NCBI GenBank assembly: GCA_938743325.2
Contig: OW568898.1
Coordinates: 62,189 to 126,188, forward strand
Reading direction: 5' to 3'
From: Pycnococcus provasolii
Taxonomy: Eukaryota > Chlorophyta > Pseudoscourfieldiophyceae > Pseudoscourfieldiales > Pycnococcaceae
Length of the DNA: 64,000 nucleotides
The notes under the pieces are model-generated. The model was not told where the DNA came from, searched no databases, and was given only the letters and a program-made list of their open reading frames with translations. Made by a program: the position numbers and the translations under genes. Positions 42,870-53,038 of the stretch are shown piece by piece; within the stretch, counting starts at the first letter, position 1; the number at the start of each line of letters is the position of its first letter.

Positions 42870-44924
42870 TCAGCCTTGCGGTCCCTGCCTCGCCTTCTTC
42901 AGCATCAGCGCGCCAGCTTTCGACACGAAATCATTCTCGCTGCCGCGCTCGCGACTCAGAGGCTTGCCAATCGGACGACCGCTGCCCGACGGACGGCGCT
43001 TCCCAAGCACAGACAGATCCGCACTCGTCGCATTCGCAAAAATCGATGGACGCGGCGACTTCGAAGGAGGCGACGAAGGCAAATGCGAGCGTGCTGACGC
43101 TGATCCGGCAGCAAGCGCGACGGCCGATGCCGCCTTCACCTTAAACACGTGTGGGGCGAAAGGCGTCTGCGAAGGTGGCGCCGACTGGCGTGCGAGAGCT
43201 GACAGGGGCGGTCGACGCAAGCCGGACGGCAAGCCGCCATGAGATGGCTGCGATTTCGTCGGGCGCATCGCTGCAGACGGCGCCTGCGAGTTGGCTGCAA
43301 CGGTCGCTGCTGCGACCGCCTCCAGCACGCTTTCCTTCGCCTTCTGCTTCGCACGAAGCAGCTCTCGCTTCGCATCTTTCATCTCCTCCCTGGTGATGCG
43401 TGCTTCTTCCGTCGCTGCGACAAGTTTGCGTTCCATGTCTCGTTTCGCCTTCATCTCGGTGTTGAGCTGAGCGCGCATCGCCTCCTTCTCCTGCCTCAGT
43501 CTGGCTTGATCGCGCCCACTTTGCTGCCGTTCGAGCTCGTACCTATCCTCGGCGGCACGTCTCTGTTGTCGTAGCCGATTGGACTCCGCCCTGAGTGCTT
43601 CCAGCTGCTCGACGAGTGCATCAAACTGATGATGTGGCTGTGGCTGTGGCTGTGGCTGTGGTGGTGAGGGCGAAGCTGGCATCTCGACATCCGTCTCTTC
43701 GAGGGTTTTCGCGTCAGGCGGATCCAGGAAGAGCTTGACGACTTGGCTGCATGCATTTCTTGTCGATTTGGATGCGGGTATGTGGAACGGCGTGCGACAC
43801 TCCGGGCAGCCGGGTCTTCCGTGGTTGCGTTTGAGATGAAAGCTGTGATGTCTATCGAGGCAGTGTTTGTGGAAGGCGTGCCCACACTCCGAGAGCGCGC
43901 ACAGTGACAGCTTTTCGTCCACGACGGGTACGACGATTGCTTCCATGCATATGGCGCACTTGTGAACTCCCGCCGCGGCTACGACTTTCTTGGTGACAGT
44001 TTTTGTTTTCTTGGTCGGTGACGACGACGTTGCGGCAGGAGCAGCAGCAGGTTGTTTTCCCTTGGAGAGAGGTCTTGCCGGAGGAACGCGTAGCGAGTGA
44101 GAAGCAGAAGCAGGAGGAGCACCAGCACCAGCACCAGCTGCAGTTGCTGCGACGGAGGCCTCGTTGTTGTTGTTGTTGTTGTTGTTGTCAGAAGGTTGAG
44201 CAGTGCCGGCATGCCGGCGCTGTGCATCAGCAATATTGGCAGCTATATTGGCGCGTATCCTCAATATATTTTGCTCCATAATCTCCTGCTGCTGTTGCTG
44301 TCGCCCTAGCTGCTGCTGCTCGTAAATGTCCTCTACTGCGTCGTCGTCAACCTCGTCATGGCGAAGGGACTCCTCCTCGTCAAGGGACTCGTCGTCGTCG
44401 TCATGAAAGTCGTCGTCCTGTGGAAGCTCAAGTTGCTCCTCATCATGAAAGGAGTCACCACCACCATTACTATCATTATCGTCGTCAGCACCACCACTGA
44501 GAGACTGCGACATCGACTCGTTTGAATTCTCGACCTGCGAATCCAGAGACTGCTCCTGCGACTGCGAATCCAGAGACTGCGACTGCGAACTCACAAGGTC
44601 GACGACTCCAGGGGCGACGTTAGAAAAACGACGATGCGTGGAGTGGAGAGGTGCGCGAAACGATGGCTCCTCTTCAAGAAGGACGTGCTCTTCAGATGAC
44701 TGCAACTGACCAGGATGACCATGACCATGACCACCAAGCCGATGCAAGAGCTGTGCGTCCATGTCAAGAAAAACAGGAGGACATCCTGCTCCTGGAGCAC
44801 CTCTCCTCAAGGACCCGTTCGACTCCAAAGCTAAAGCAGCAGATACATCTCCATGAGGAGGATTCCGACCAGCACGAGCACGAGTGGTTTCCTGAGGAGC
44901 CTGAGGAGGAGCCTGAGGCGCCAT
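42870..44924 (-). CDS. RING-finger E3 ligase with coiled coil, TRAIP-like
   Basis: 684 residues from the ATG at 44924. The first 330 residues are disordered: SQSQSLDSQ repeats, acidic runs, polyglutamine and polyasparagine. The RING begins at HKCAICMEAIVV and continues with LCALSECGHAFHKHCLDRH and GCPECRTPFHI, giving a C2-C-H-H-C-C2 ligand set. A basic stretch (ASKSTRNACSQVVKLFLD) follows, as after the RING of TRAIP-type ligases, then a coiled coil (ALVEQLEALRAESNRLRQQR to KQKAKESVLEAV). The C-terminus is Ser/Pro-rich and basic with KRRPSGSGRP. TRAIP ubiquitinates replisome and DNA-repair targets, but the link rests on architecture only. Nuclear location is inferred. Confidence 0.8.
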   Translation of the reverse strand: MAPQAPPQAPQETTRARAGRNPPHGDVSAALALESNGSLRRGAPGAGCPPVFLDMDAQLLHRLGGHGHGHPGQLQSSEEHVLLEEEPSFRAPLHSTHRRFSNVAPGVVDLVSSQSQSLDSQSQEQSLDSQVENSNESMSQSLSGGADDDNDSNGGGDSFHDEEQLELPQDDDFHDDDDESLDEEESLRHDEVDDDAVEDIYEQQQLGRQQQQQEIMEQNILRIRANIAANIADAQRRHAGTAQPSDNNNNNNNNEASVAATAAGAGAGAPPASASHSLRVPPARPLSKGKQPAAAPAATSSSPTKKTKTVTKKVVAAAGVHKCAICMEAIVVPVVDEKLSLCALSECGHAFHKHCLDRHHSFHLKRNHGRPGCPECRTPFHIPASKSTRNACSQVVKLFLDPPDAKTLEETDVEMPASPSPPQPQPQPQPHHQFDALVEQLEALRAESNRLRQQRRAAEDRYELERQQSGRDQARLRQEKEAMRAQLNTEMKAKRDMERKLVAATEEARITREEMKDAKRELLRAKQKAKESVLEAVAAATVAANSQAPSAAMRPTKSQPSHGGLPSGLRRPPLSALARQSAPPSQTPFAPHVFKVKAASAVALAAGSASARSHLPSSPPSKSPRPSIFANATSADLSVLGKRRPSGSGRPIGKPLSRERGSENDFVSKAGALMLKKARQGPQG

Positions 44925-46123
44925 GGCGTGTACTTATTATCCGAAGGCAGGTTCTTCTTCAATTCAATTCAATAGTCTATGGGAGAAAGAATTTATAAAA
45001 TAGTTTATATTTGGATGAGGTCGGTCTGTCGCCGAGGGGGTTTGAAGTTGGAACACGCGGAAGGGGGGAGGGAAAACATCCCAACGGTCACGAGCGGAAC
45101 CCTAACCTTATCTCCCCTTGCCCTAACCCTAAACCCGAATGTCCTAACCCTAACCCTAACCCTAACCCTAACCCTAAGATAACCCTAATGTCCTAACCCT
45201 AACCCATGCAAAACCCTAACGCGAAGGCATGCAAGCCCCCCTTGCCTAGAACCCTGGCCTGGGGGATCTGCCTGGGGGGATACTCCTTCCCTCGTTGGCC
45301 TTCTCCTAGGTCTTGCCGATGAGGGATGCCTACGGGTAGGATTGATTTTTTTATTTCACAAAACCGGTATCCCCACACAGAGGATCCCACAGACACACAC
45401 CGTCCAATAGTTGTGCTTGCGCGTCCTAGGGAATTGCGGTCCCCCGGCAGAAGATCGGGTCGGGTCGGCACCCCTGAGGGGGCAGCGGAGGGTGCACCGT
45501 CGGTCCCCCACCTCCCAGGGGTCCTCCCCACCCCGGCGAAGCAGCAGCTCCCGGTCCGAGTCCCCCCCCGGGCAGCCGGGGGGCGCCGACGACGTCATTC
45601 TCGGAATCACACACACACACGCACGCACATTTCGATTTCGTTGTGTCTACTTCACTTTCATTAATTCATTTGTCACTTGGTTTTTCATTTTAAAAGTTTC
45701 TTTTCATTGATCAACTTTTTGATATAAGTAGTGTTTGTTTCTTGGGTCCTAGGAGGAAAACGTACCTTTTGATCAAGAGGCTCATTTGGTTGATATTTTC
45801 TGCATTTTTTAGCATCACAGACAGTTTTTGATATTGGATCTGGGATACAGGTGATTGTTGTATTGGAGGGAAGTTCTGCAGAGTTTGTTTGTTTTTTGGG
45901 TGAGTGAGGTTATAATGGCGAAATCGTCGTGGAAGTTCAACAAGAAGTGGCCAGTCACGCAGTGGGCGAGAGGTTGCTAAACGAATAAGCACATACGTAC
46001 TACTATAACACACAACCACAACCACCTTCATCTGCATTCATTCAGTCATCACCACCACCACCACCACCATCCGACGAAACATAATATAACGGTAAAGCAC
46101 GCACATATACACTGAATAATAAT
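44925..46123. other. Gene-free region of about 1.2 kb with telomeric repeats
   Basis: Contains the second interstitial telomeric array (45098-45220), a CA microsatellite (45608-45627), a GGGCAGCCGGGGGGC motif (45570) and a CAC repeat (46049-46070) just before the aspartate oxidase start. No convincing coding sequence was found. Confidence 0.6.
45098..45220. repeat. Interstitial telomeric repeat, CCCTAA (TTAGGG) type
   Basis: The core at 45142-45177 has about six tandem CCCTAA units. Degenerate units flank it on both sides (GCCCTAACCCTAAACCCG, AACCCTAATGTCCTAA, AAAACCCTAACGCG). It lies between genes, so it is not a telomere. Confidence 0.9.
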
Positions 46124-48214
46124 ATGTACAGCTGCTGCACAGCACAGCCGCGTGCAGCACGTGGTGCGCGACCTCATACTCATACGCGATACACCACGTC
46201 TTCACGCGCAGCAGTGCGCTCGTCATCATCGTCTTCGCACTGCAGCAGCAGCCGCAGCAGAGTCATTAGCTGCTGCTCCGCTAATCATCATACCCACCAT
46301 CCCAATGCCGTCATCACGCACTCCGCAGACTTCGTCGTCGTCGGAACGGGCATTGCAGGACTCACGCACGCCCTGCGCGTCGCCAACTTTGGAAAGGTGG
46401 CTGTGCTCTCGAAGGGAACCGCAGGCAGCGACGGAAGTACCGCGTACGCGCAGGGAGGCGTGTGCGCCGCACTCGCGCCGACGGACTCGCCGCAGAAACA
46501 TGCACACGACACACTTCTTGCGGGAAGCCACGTCAACGACCCGGTCGTCGTCGACGTCGTGTGCCAGGAAGGGCCCGAACTCGTGCTCGAACTCGCGGAA
46601 TTTGGCGCGCAGTTCACGCGAATGTCCGCATACGACGACAACGCGTCAGACGAGCAGTTTCACCTGTGCACCGAAGGAGGGCACTCGCAGCCACGCGTCG
46701 TGCACGCTCAGGATGCCACCGGCGCGGAAATCAGCAGGGCACTGCTCGAACGTGTCAAGAGCCATCCCAACATCACCCTGCACGATCGCCATGCCGCCGT
46801 CGCGCTCGTCACGTCGCCAGATCGAAGCGCCGTCGCCGGCATCGACTGCCTGGCATTCGACGACGACGAACATTCGACGACGACGCTAGGAAAGCCCGTG
46901 CGATTTGCCGCGCCGTGCGTCTGCCTCGCCACCGGCGGATGCGGGCAGATCTACCCCATCACCACGAATCCCGCGGGGTCGACGGGCGACGGCGTCGCAC
47001 TCGCCACCGCACTTGGCGCCGTCACGGATGGGATGGAATTCGTGCAGTTCCACCCCACCGCGCTTGCCGCGCCGCCGCCTCCCGGCGAGAAGCCTACCGG
47101 GCGTGCATTCCTCGTGTCGGAGGCTGTGCGCGGTGCCGGTGCGAAGCTCGTCGACGCGAACGGCGACGCGGTGTGCCGAGGAGGCATGGGCGACCTTGCG
47201 CCCCGCGACCAGGTGGCTCGTGACATCTACGCAGCCATCACGCGGCAGATGTCAGACAGCCCCGCGGCACCGCAGCACGTGTTCCTCGACGCGCAGGCGG
47301 TGGAGGCGTCCGGGCCGAAAGGTAAGGGCGGCTTTGCTCTCAAGTTCCCGACGATTGACGCGGAGCTGCGCCGGCGTGGAATCGACGTTTCGCGCGGCGA
47401 CCTCATCCCTGTTGCACCTGCGTGCCACTACCAGTGCGGCGGCGTGTGCACCGACCTCGACGGTCGCGTGCTCGGAACCACGTCGCTCCGTGTCACGAAC
47501 ATGGGCAGGACGCGCAAAAGCAAGCAGCGCCGATCGCGCTCGCGATCCGCGGGACGCAGGGCGTCTGGCGAAGAGCGTGCTCCCGAGCGCGTTCTCGTGC
47601 ATGCGCACGGCCCGTCGTCTCACCATCGACACGCGCAGCCGATTGCCGGCTTGTTCGCCGCGGGTGAGTGCTCGTCCACCGGTCTGCACGGCGCGAATCG
47701 GCTCGCTTCGAACAGCCTGCTCGAGGGCCTCGTGTTCGGAAAGCGCGCGGCGGACGCCGCCAAACTTCACCTCAAGATGGTTCGCGCGGAGGGCGTCGAC
47801 GTCGGCGAGCTGGCGCTCGACGCGCCGTGGCCGTTTGGATTCGACGTGGAAGCGTGCCCTGGTGAAGTCGACGTCGCGAAGGCTGTGGAGGAATCGGCGG
47901 TGCAGGTGACTGCGGAGCTGCAGGCTCTGATGATGTCGCACTGCGGCATCGTGCGCACGACGCGCGGCCTACTTCGCGCGGCTGAGGGTGTGCAGGAGCT
48001 TGGCATACGCCTGAGCGAGATTCGCGCGTCTGGCGGTGCCGTGGCTAGCCGCGTGCTTGCTCTGGTGGAGTGCGAATTTCTGCACGCGTACGCGCGCGAG
48101 GTGGTGAACGCCGCCCTGCATCGTCGTGAGAATCGCGGTTTGCACTACAATGTTGACCATTGTGGGGATCAGACGGAAGGCTTGGAGGTGGCGCGTCGTG
48201 AGGTGGTTAGCTGA
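46124..48214 (+). CDS. NADB: L-aspartate oxidase (plastid NAD synthesis)
   Basis: 696 residues, intronless. The first 65 are Ser/Arg/His-rich with few acids, as in a plastid transit peptide. The FAD Rossmann motif VVVGTGIAGL is at residues 72-81, followed by GSTAYAQGGVCAAL. Active-site family motifs are FVQFHPTAL, LAPRDQVARDI, PACHYQCGGV and GLHGANRLASNSLLEGLVFG. The enzyme oxidises L-aspartate to iminoaspartate, which quinolinate synthase converts to quinolinate for NAD. An unusual insert of about 45 residues (about 460-504), rich in Arg/Ser then His, separates the CTDLDGRV strand from IAGLFAAGE, where the usual enzyme has a short turn. No quinolinate synthase gene is in the window. Confidence 0.95.
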   Translation: MYSCCTAQPRAARGARPHTHTRYTTSSRAAVRSSSSSSHCSSSRSRVISCCSANHHTHHPNAVITHSADFVVVGTGIAGLTHALRVANFGKVAVLSKGTAGSDGSTAYAQGGVCAALAPTDSPQKHAHDTLLAGSHVNDPVVVDVVCQEGPELVLELAEFGAQFTRMSAYDDNASDEQFHLCTEGGHSQPRVVHAQDATGAEISRALLERVKSHPNITLHDRHAAVALVTSPDRSAVAGIDCLAFDDDEHSTTTLGKPVRFAAPCVCLATGGCGQIYPITTNPAGSTGDGVALATALGAVTDGMEFVQFHPTALAAPPPPGEKPTGRAFLVSEAVRGAGAKLVDANGDAVCRGGMGDLAPRDQVARDIYAAITRQMSDSPAAPQHVFLDAQAVEASGPKGKGGFALKFPTIDAELRRRGIDVSRGDLIPVAPACHYQCGGVCTDLDGRVLGTTSLRVTNMGRTRKSKQRRSRSRSAGRRASGEERAPERVLVHAHGPSSHHRHAQPIAGLFAAGECSSTGLHGANRLASNSLLEGLVFGKRAADAAKLHLKMVRAEGVDVGELALDAPWPFGFDVEACPGEVDVAKAVEESAVQVTAELQALMMSHCGIVRTTRGLLRAAEGVQELGIRLSEIRASGGAVASRVLALVECEFLHAYAREVVNAALHRRENRGLHYNVDHCGDQTEGLEVARREVVS

Positions 48215-49295
48215 GATTTGCAGTAAGGAGTGCACTTTTACTTTTGTTTAAAACTTAAGCTACGGTCGTCCATTCACACCGTTCAGCGGTGCCCTTCAGC
48301 ATCGCGTTTGTCTAGAAGAATGTGGTGGTGGTGATTCCGAAGCTACTAGGGTACATATGCGTATTTTTATTTTACATATTGGCGTCGTAAAGGCGTGAGA
48401 GGTCTCCATGTGTTGCAAGCTTGCGCTTGTTCCAAGTCAAAAGCTGTTTTTTTTCAATCGTCAAACATTTGGCCATCGCGACGAAAACCGCGTGGGCCGA
48501 GTTGTATTATTGACCACCTTTTAATACCCATTGTGTATGACTGGCCGCGAGTGTTTCTTGCACGCTCGCGAGGGCTTGCAAGGGGGCTTGCAACAAGCAT
48601 GGACAGCTGCGAGTCGCCTCATTATTCAGTGAAGTGCTACTGTAGCACTACGTAACTTTCAGGTTACCTACGTGGTCCTTCTTTGGCCACTCAAAGAACT
48701 TTGCCTTCTTATTTAGAACTCCCGACCGTCTTCCGAAGTCTCCCGACTGCCCGAAGGTTCGACTTGTTTTCCCGATGATCCCCCTCAGGACCTGACCCCT
48801 ACCGGTAGTAGGATCACGCGAAACGATCACGCACTGCGTGCTTGCTCACAGCCCACAGGAACCAGCAGCAGGCAGCCACGGAGAGTCGCGTGATCCCGTG
48901 CCGCCAATACCACAAATGTGATTTTGTCGTACTGTACTGCCGCCTCCCATCCCCCACGGGAACCCACGGGCACGGGATCCCCATCCCATTTCCCACCCCT
49001 CTTTCCATCCACACAAAAGAAACAGCTCAAACTTACATACCCACCGGGCGTCGCGCCTCCAATCCACCGAATCCACCAGGTGCCAGGGGCGGGTAGGGCA
49101 CGTGGGATCCATACGTTGGCGTGGGGAGGGGTGTGTGTGTAGTGTGCTCGAGTCTGCTTTGGAGGGGCCACCTCCCCTCCCCTACGGCCGCCCCCGGGGG
49201 TTCCCCCCAGGGGGGCAGACGGAGCTGAGGCTCAGGGCAGACGCAGAGGGGCCGGAGCGGGCGGGTTTCAGCCTTACTAGCATTCGCTTTTAACC
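48215..49295. other. Intergenic region of about 1.1 kb, no gene seen
   Basis: Open frames on both strands are short and low-complexity. Polypyrimidine and G/C homopolymer blocks occur at 49170-49215. It presumably holds the 3' end of the aspartate oxidase gene and the promoter of the fusion gene. Confidence 0.5.
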
Positions 49296-52200
49296 ATGCC
49301 TGTCGCACCAATGTCTGCGGTGCGCCCTCGTGCACCTGGTGCTCATGGTGGTGCTCGTGCTCTTGCTCATGGGTCTCGCACAGGCACTCATAGGAGGAGG
49401 CTATGTGCTTCGAATAGTGCAGGGGGTGCGTCTGGTGCAGGCGATTACAGTCGTGGTGCGTCTTCGGCTCATCTCGAATCTGAGTCCCTGGGAGGAGAAG
49501 AAGCGTTGTTGTCTCAGAATTCTGAGAGGGAGACCTCTGCAGCAGCTTCTCAGGGCCAGGGGGCTTCTTCATCGTTGGAGAGCGACGAGAATGTGGGTGC
49601 TGAGAGATCAAATTCCAAGATCAACACAAACGACACCACGGCGGAAAATACGCAGACGACGCTCGAGTCTGAATCAGTTCCGCAGACAAGTCCTCCGCCG
49701 TTCGCGGCGGGAAACACGGGTGCCGTTGTCGGCAACACGCCTTTGCTGGACCTCAGCCGGCTGTCCAAGGCGGAGAACGTCAAAATTCTCGCGAAAATGG
49801 AGTTCCTCAACCCCACGGGATCCATCAAAGACCGCATCGCCCTGCACATGATCTCGCGCGCCGAGTCGGAGGGGAAAATCAAACCAGGCGTCACCACCAT
49901 CGTCGCATCCACGTCAGGAAACACCGGGTGCAGTGTCGCGATGGTGTGCGCCCTGAAAGGATACGACTATATCGTCATCACCTCCAAGAAGTGCTCGGAA
50001 GAAAAAAGGGGAAGCATGAGAGCGTTCGGGGGACAGGTCATCATCGCCGACGACGGACTGGCTGCCGACCACCCGGAGCACTACGTGAACCTCGAAAGCA
50101 CGCTGTGTGAGCAGAACGAAAACTACTTTGGAATCGACCAGTACGAGAACCAGCACAATCCGGAGGCGTACTACACGTCACTCGGACCGGAGATCTGGCA
50201 GCAGACGCGCGGACGTGTCACGCACTTCGTTGCCGGTGGGTCGACCGGAGGCACGGTCACGGGCACGGGCGCCTACCTGAAGCACGTCTCCGACAACCAA
50301 GTGCAGGTGCTCATGCCCGATCCGGTGGGATCCGTCATCTTCGAGCACTGGGCAAAACACGTCCCGGAGAACGAGCTGCAGGCGTCGGGGTACAAGGTGG
50401 AAGGCGTTGGAAAGGACTCCATACCCGGAACGCTCGACCTGTCGTTCGTCGATGCCATGATCTCCGTCACAGACAAGCAGTCGATCCAAATGTGCCAGAC
50501 GCTCTCCTCCACAGCTGGCGCGCTCGTCGGAGGTAGCTCCGGCCTGAACGTGTACGCCGCGGTGGAACTCAGCAAGGAACTGGGCAGGCAGAATCCCTCG
50601 CGGGAGTTCACCATCGTCACCGTGCTGCCGGACAGTGGGCTGAAGTACTTGAGCAAGATCTACAACCAGACGTGGTGCGAGGAGAATGGCTTTATGGACG
50701 ACGAGTGTGACCCACAGGATGAGGTGAACCGCTCAAGATGCCGTGACACCGCCGTGCCTCGTGCAAGCGCCACGGAGGTTGATGACGATCTCGCGGCTGA
50801 GGAAAACAAGTCTCCCCTGTTTTCTCGCGAGGTTGCGAATGCCTTCCTGAAGGATGCCGCGGACATTCTTACCGAGTATGCCGCCGCGGAGGATGTGCAT
50901 GTCGTAGACGATACCAGCGGTGGGAACAGCAATAGCGGCAACGGCAGTGGCGGTGGCGGCGGCGGAAACAGCAACAGCAACAACAGCAATAGCAACAACG
51001 AGCAGGAAGACAACGACGAGACCTCGCCCTTGTTGTCTTCGTCATCGTACAACGCGCCAATCGTGTCAACCACGGCACTGGGCGGAGGAGCAAATCCCGC
51101 ATTCCCTCGCGCAAAACTCGCGGATCCGGCAACGCCAATTCCACCCGTCATCACGCTTGCTAGCCCGGAAGAAATTGACGCGGCGTATCGCGAGCGCGCT
51201 AGCATGAGCCTCAGCTTGCTTGCAAATGGCGGTGGCGGGTCGCACACGACGGATAAGCTCCTCGAGGCACTCAAGGTGACCTTGGACATGTCGGCGAGAA
51301 CGCATCACCCGCTCTTCCTGAATCAGCTGTACTCTGGTGTCGATCCCATCGGCCTCGCGGGCGAGTGGCTGACCGCGGCGACGAATACAAACGTTCACAC
51401 GTACGAGGTGGCTCCCGTCTTCACGCTCATTGAGCGCGAGGTGCTCGCTAAGATGGCATCCATCTGGCTCGCGGACCCTGACGAGGTGACGAGCGTGGCC
51501 AAGCCCACGACAAATCGCAAGTCGAGCTTCCAAAAATTCCTCTCGAGCTCAGAGGCTGCTGACCCTATGCCAACCCCCTCGGCGGAGAACAGCCTCGACG
51601 ATGCCGTGGCTTGCGCACCCCCGCATGACGGGCTGTTTGTTCCTGGTGGATCCATCAGCAACATGTACGGGATGCTGCTGGCGCGACACCGCGCGGACCC
51701 AGAGTACGTGAATCGTGGCGCGTACGGTGCGCCTCGCCTAGTCGCTTTCGTGAGCGACCAGGCTCACTACTCGTTCTCGAAGACTGCAGGCGTTATGGGA
51801 CTTGGGCGTGACAACGTCTGGTCCGTCGAGAGTGATGCGAGCGGCGCAATGATCCCCGACGCGCTCGAGAGGAGCATCGAGAAGGCGGTGGCAGAGGGAG
51901 CAACGCCGTTCTTCGTTGGCGCAACTGCCGCCACGACGGTGATGGGTGCCTTTGATCCATTCGTTTCGATCCGTGAGATTTGCGATCGGCACTCGTTCAC
52001 GCCTGCCGGTGCCTCGGAAGACGAGCGCGTGCCAATCTGGATGCACGTCGACGCGGCGTGGGGAGGCATGTACTTCATGAGCCCGAAACTGCGAAAGCAG
52101 ACGCTGCGCGGCGCTGAGCGTGCGGACAGCCTAACGTGGAACCCGCACAAGATGATGAATATGCCGCTAACGTGCAGCGTGATTCTCACGCGTGAGCCCG

Positions 52201-52823
52201 GCAGCCTTCAGGCGATGAATGCGAGCAATGCCGCGTATCTCTTCCAGCCAGACAAAAACTTTGTCGAGTACGATCTTGGCGACCGCTCGATTCAGTGTGG
52301 GCGCAAGGCGGATGCGTTCAAGCTTTGGCTCGCTTGGAAGGCGAAGGGCGATCTTGGTTGGTGTCTCGAGGTGGAGCACGTCAACGCGCTGGGCGAAGGC
52401 CTCGAGAGGATGATTATGGACCAGCAGGCTACGAGCTCCGTGGCTGGCTGCTCGTTTGAGGGGCGCTTCCTGATGGCGACGCCGCGATCGTGCACGAATG
52501 TTTGCTTCTGGTACATCCCCCCACGCCTCGTTGGTGAGCTCGACATGCACATTGTCACGGTGGACAGCATGGGTGAGCCCGTCAGCCCCGTCAGCCTCGT
52601 GGGTGTGCCTGACGAGCTTCGCAGCGAAATTGACGGCGTCGCGCCGAAGATTAAGGATCGCATGCAGCGCATGGCTGGCGATGGCAGCGCGCTGATTGGA
52701 TTCCAGCGCAACAAGGGTCTTCCAAACTTCTTCCGTCTCGTCTTGCCTGGTGGCAAGGGATTGAGCGACGAGGTTCTCCTGCGCATGCTCAAGCGCATGG
52801 ACGAGCTTGGAAAGGATCTCTAA
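49296..52823 (+). CDS. Fused cysteine-synthase-like / PLP decarboxylase (CSAD-like), possible taurine enzyme
   Basis: 1,175 residues from the ATG at 49296, intronless. Residues about 140-470 are a fold-type II PLP domain of the CBS/cysteine synthase family: GNTPLLDLSRL, PTGSIKDR with PLP-lysine K178, TSGNTG (206-211) and GGSTGGT (314-320). It lacks heme-binding and CBS regulatory regions. An acidic Asn/Ser/Gly linker follows (about 490-600). Residues about 640-1170 are a group II decarboxylase: DGLFVPGGSISNMYG, DQAHYSFSK, MHVDAAWGG (D919), WNPHKMM (K952), RSIQCGRKADAFKLWLAWK and LPNFFRLVL. These resemble cysteine-sulfinate/glutamate decarboxylases. I infer serine-type substrate to cysteate-like product to taurine, with channelling. 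The N-terminus may be a targeting region. Confidence 0.92.
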   Translation: MPVAPMSAVRPRAPGAHGGARALAHGSRTGTHRRRLCASNSAGGASGAGDYSRGASSAHLESESLGGEEALLSQNSERETSAAASQGQGASSSLESDENVGAERSNSKINTNDTTAENTQTTLESESVPQTSPPPFAAGNTGAVVGNTPLLDLSRLSKAENVKILAKMEFLNPTGSIKDRIALHMISRAESEGKIKPGVTTIVASTSGNTGCSVAMVCALKGYDYIVITSKKCSEEKRGSMRAFGGQVIIADDGLAADHPEHYVNLESTLCEQNENYFGIDQYENQHNPEAYYTSLGPEIWQQTRGRVTHFVAGGSTGGTVTGTGAYLKHVSDNQVQVLMPDPVGSVIFEHWAKHVPENELQASGYKVEGVGKDSIPGTLDLSFVDAMISVTDKQSIQMCQTLSSTAGALVGGSSGLNVYAAVELSKELGRQNPSREFTIVTVLPDSGLKYLSKIYNQTWCEENGFMDDECDPQDEVNRSRCRDTAVPRASATEVDDDLAAEENKSPLFSREVANAFLKDAADILTEYAAAEDVHVVDDTSGGNSNSGNGSGGGGGGNSNSNNSNSNNEQEDNDETSPLLSSSSYNAPIVSTTALGGGANPAFPRAKLADPATPIPPVITLASPEEIDAAYRERASMSLSLLANGGGGSHTTDKLLEALKVTLDMSARTHHPLFLNQLYSGVDPIGLAGEWLTAATNTNVHTYEVAPVFTLIEREVLAKMASIWLADPDEVTSVAKPTTNRKSSFQKFLSSSEAADPMPTPSAENSLDDAVACAPPHDGLFVPGGSISNMYGMLLARHRADPEYVNRGAYGAPRLVAFVSDQAHYSFSKTAGVMGLGRDNVWSVESDASGAMIPDALERSIEKAVAEGATPFFVGATAATTVMGAFDPFVSIREICDRHSFTPAGASEDERVPIWMHVDAAWGGMYFMSPKLRKQTLRGAERADSLTWNPHKMMNMPLTCSVILTREPGSLQAMNASNAAYLFQPDKNFVEYDLGDRSIQCGRKADAFKLWLAWKAKGDLGWCLEVEHVNALGEGLERMIMDQQATSSVAGCSFEGRFLMATPRSCTNVCFWYIPPRLVGELDMHIVTVDSMGEPVSPVSLVGVPDELRSEIDGVAPKIKDRMQRMAGDGSALIGFQRNKGLPNFFRLVLPGGKGLSDEVLLRMLKRMDELGKDL

Positions 52824-53038
52824 AAGCTGACTTTCTTATGAGCTAATAAAATACCAACTCAGATAATATACTAGTTATATCCAACAACAATAACGACAAT
52901 AATAAATGACTGTTGCTGCTGTTTTTTTAGAAGGAATACGTATATACATTGATTATTATATATATATGTCTTAACTGTGTTACCAGAACTTTTGTTTTCT
53001 CTTATTTACCACACACAAAAAAAAATCAAAAACAAGTT
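52824..53038. other. Convergent 3' intergenic region
   Basis: AT-rich, with TAATAAAATA shortly after the fusion-gene stop and TATATATA at 52960. It presumably holds the 3' untranslated regions of two convergent genes. Confidence 0.5.

Noticed and set aside
48395-49200. Small ORFs between aspartate oxidase and the fusion gene
   Set aside because: Short, low-complexity, no conserved pattern; treated as intergenic.
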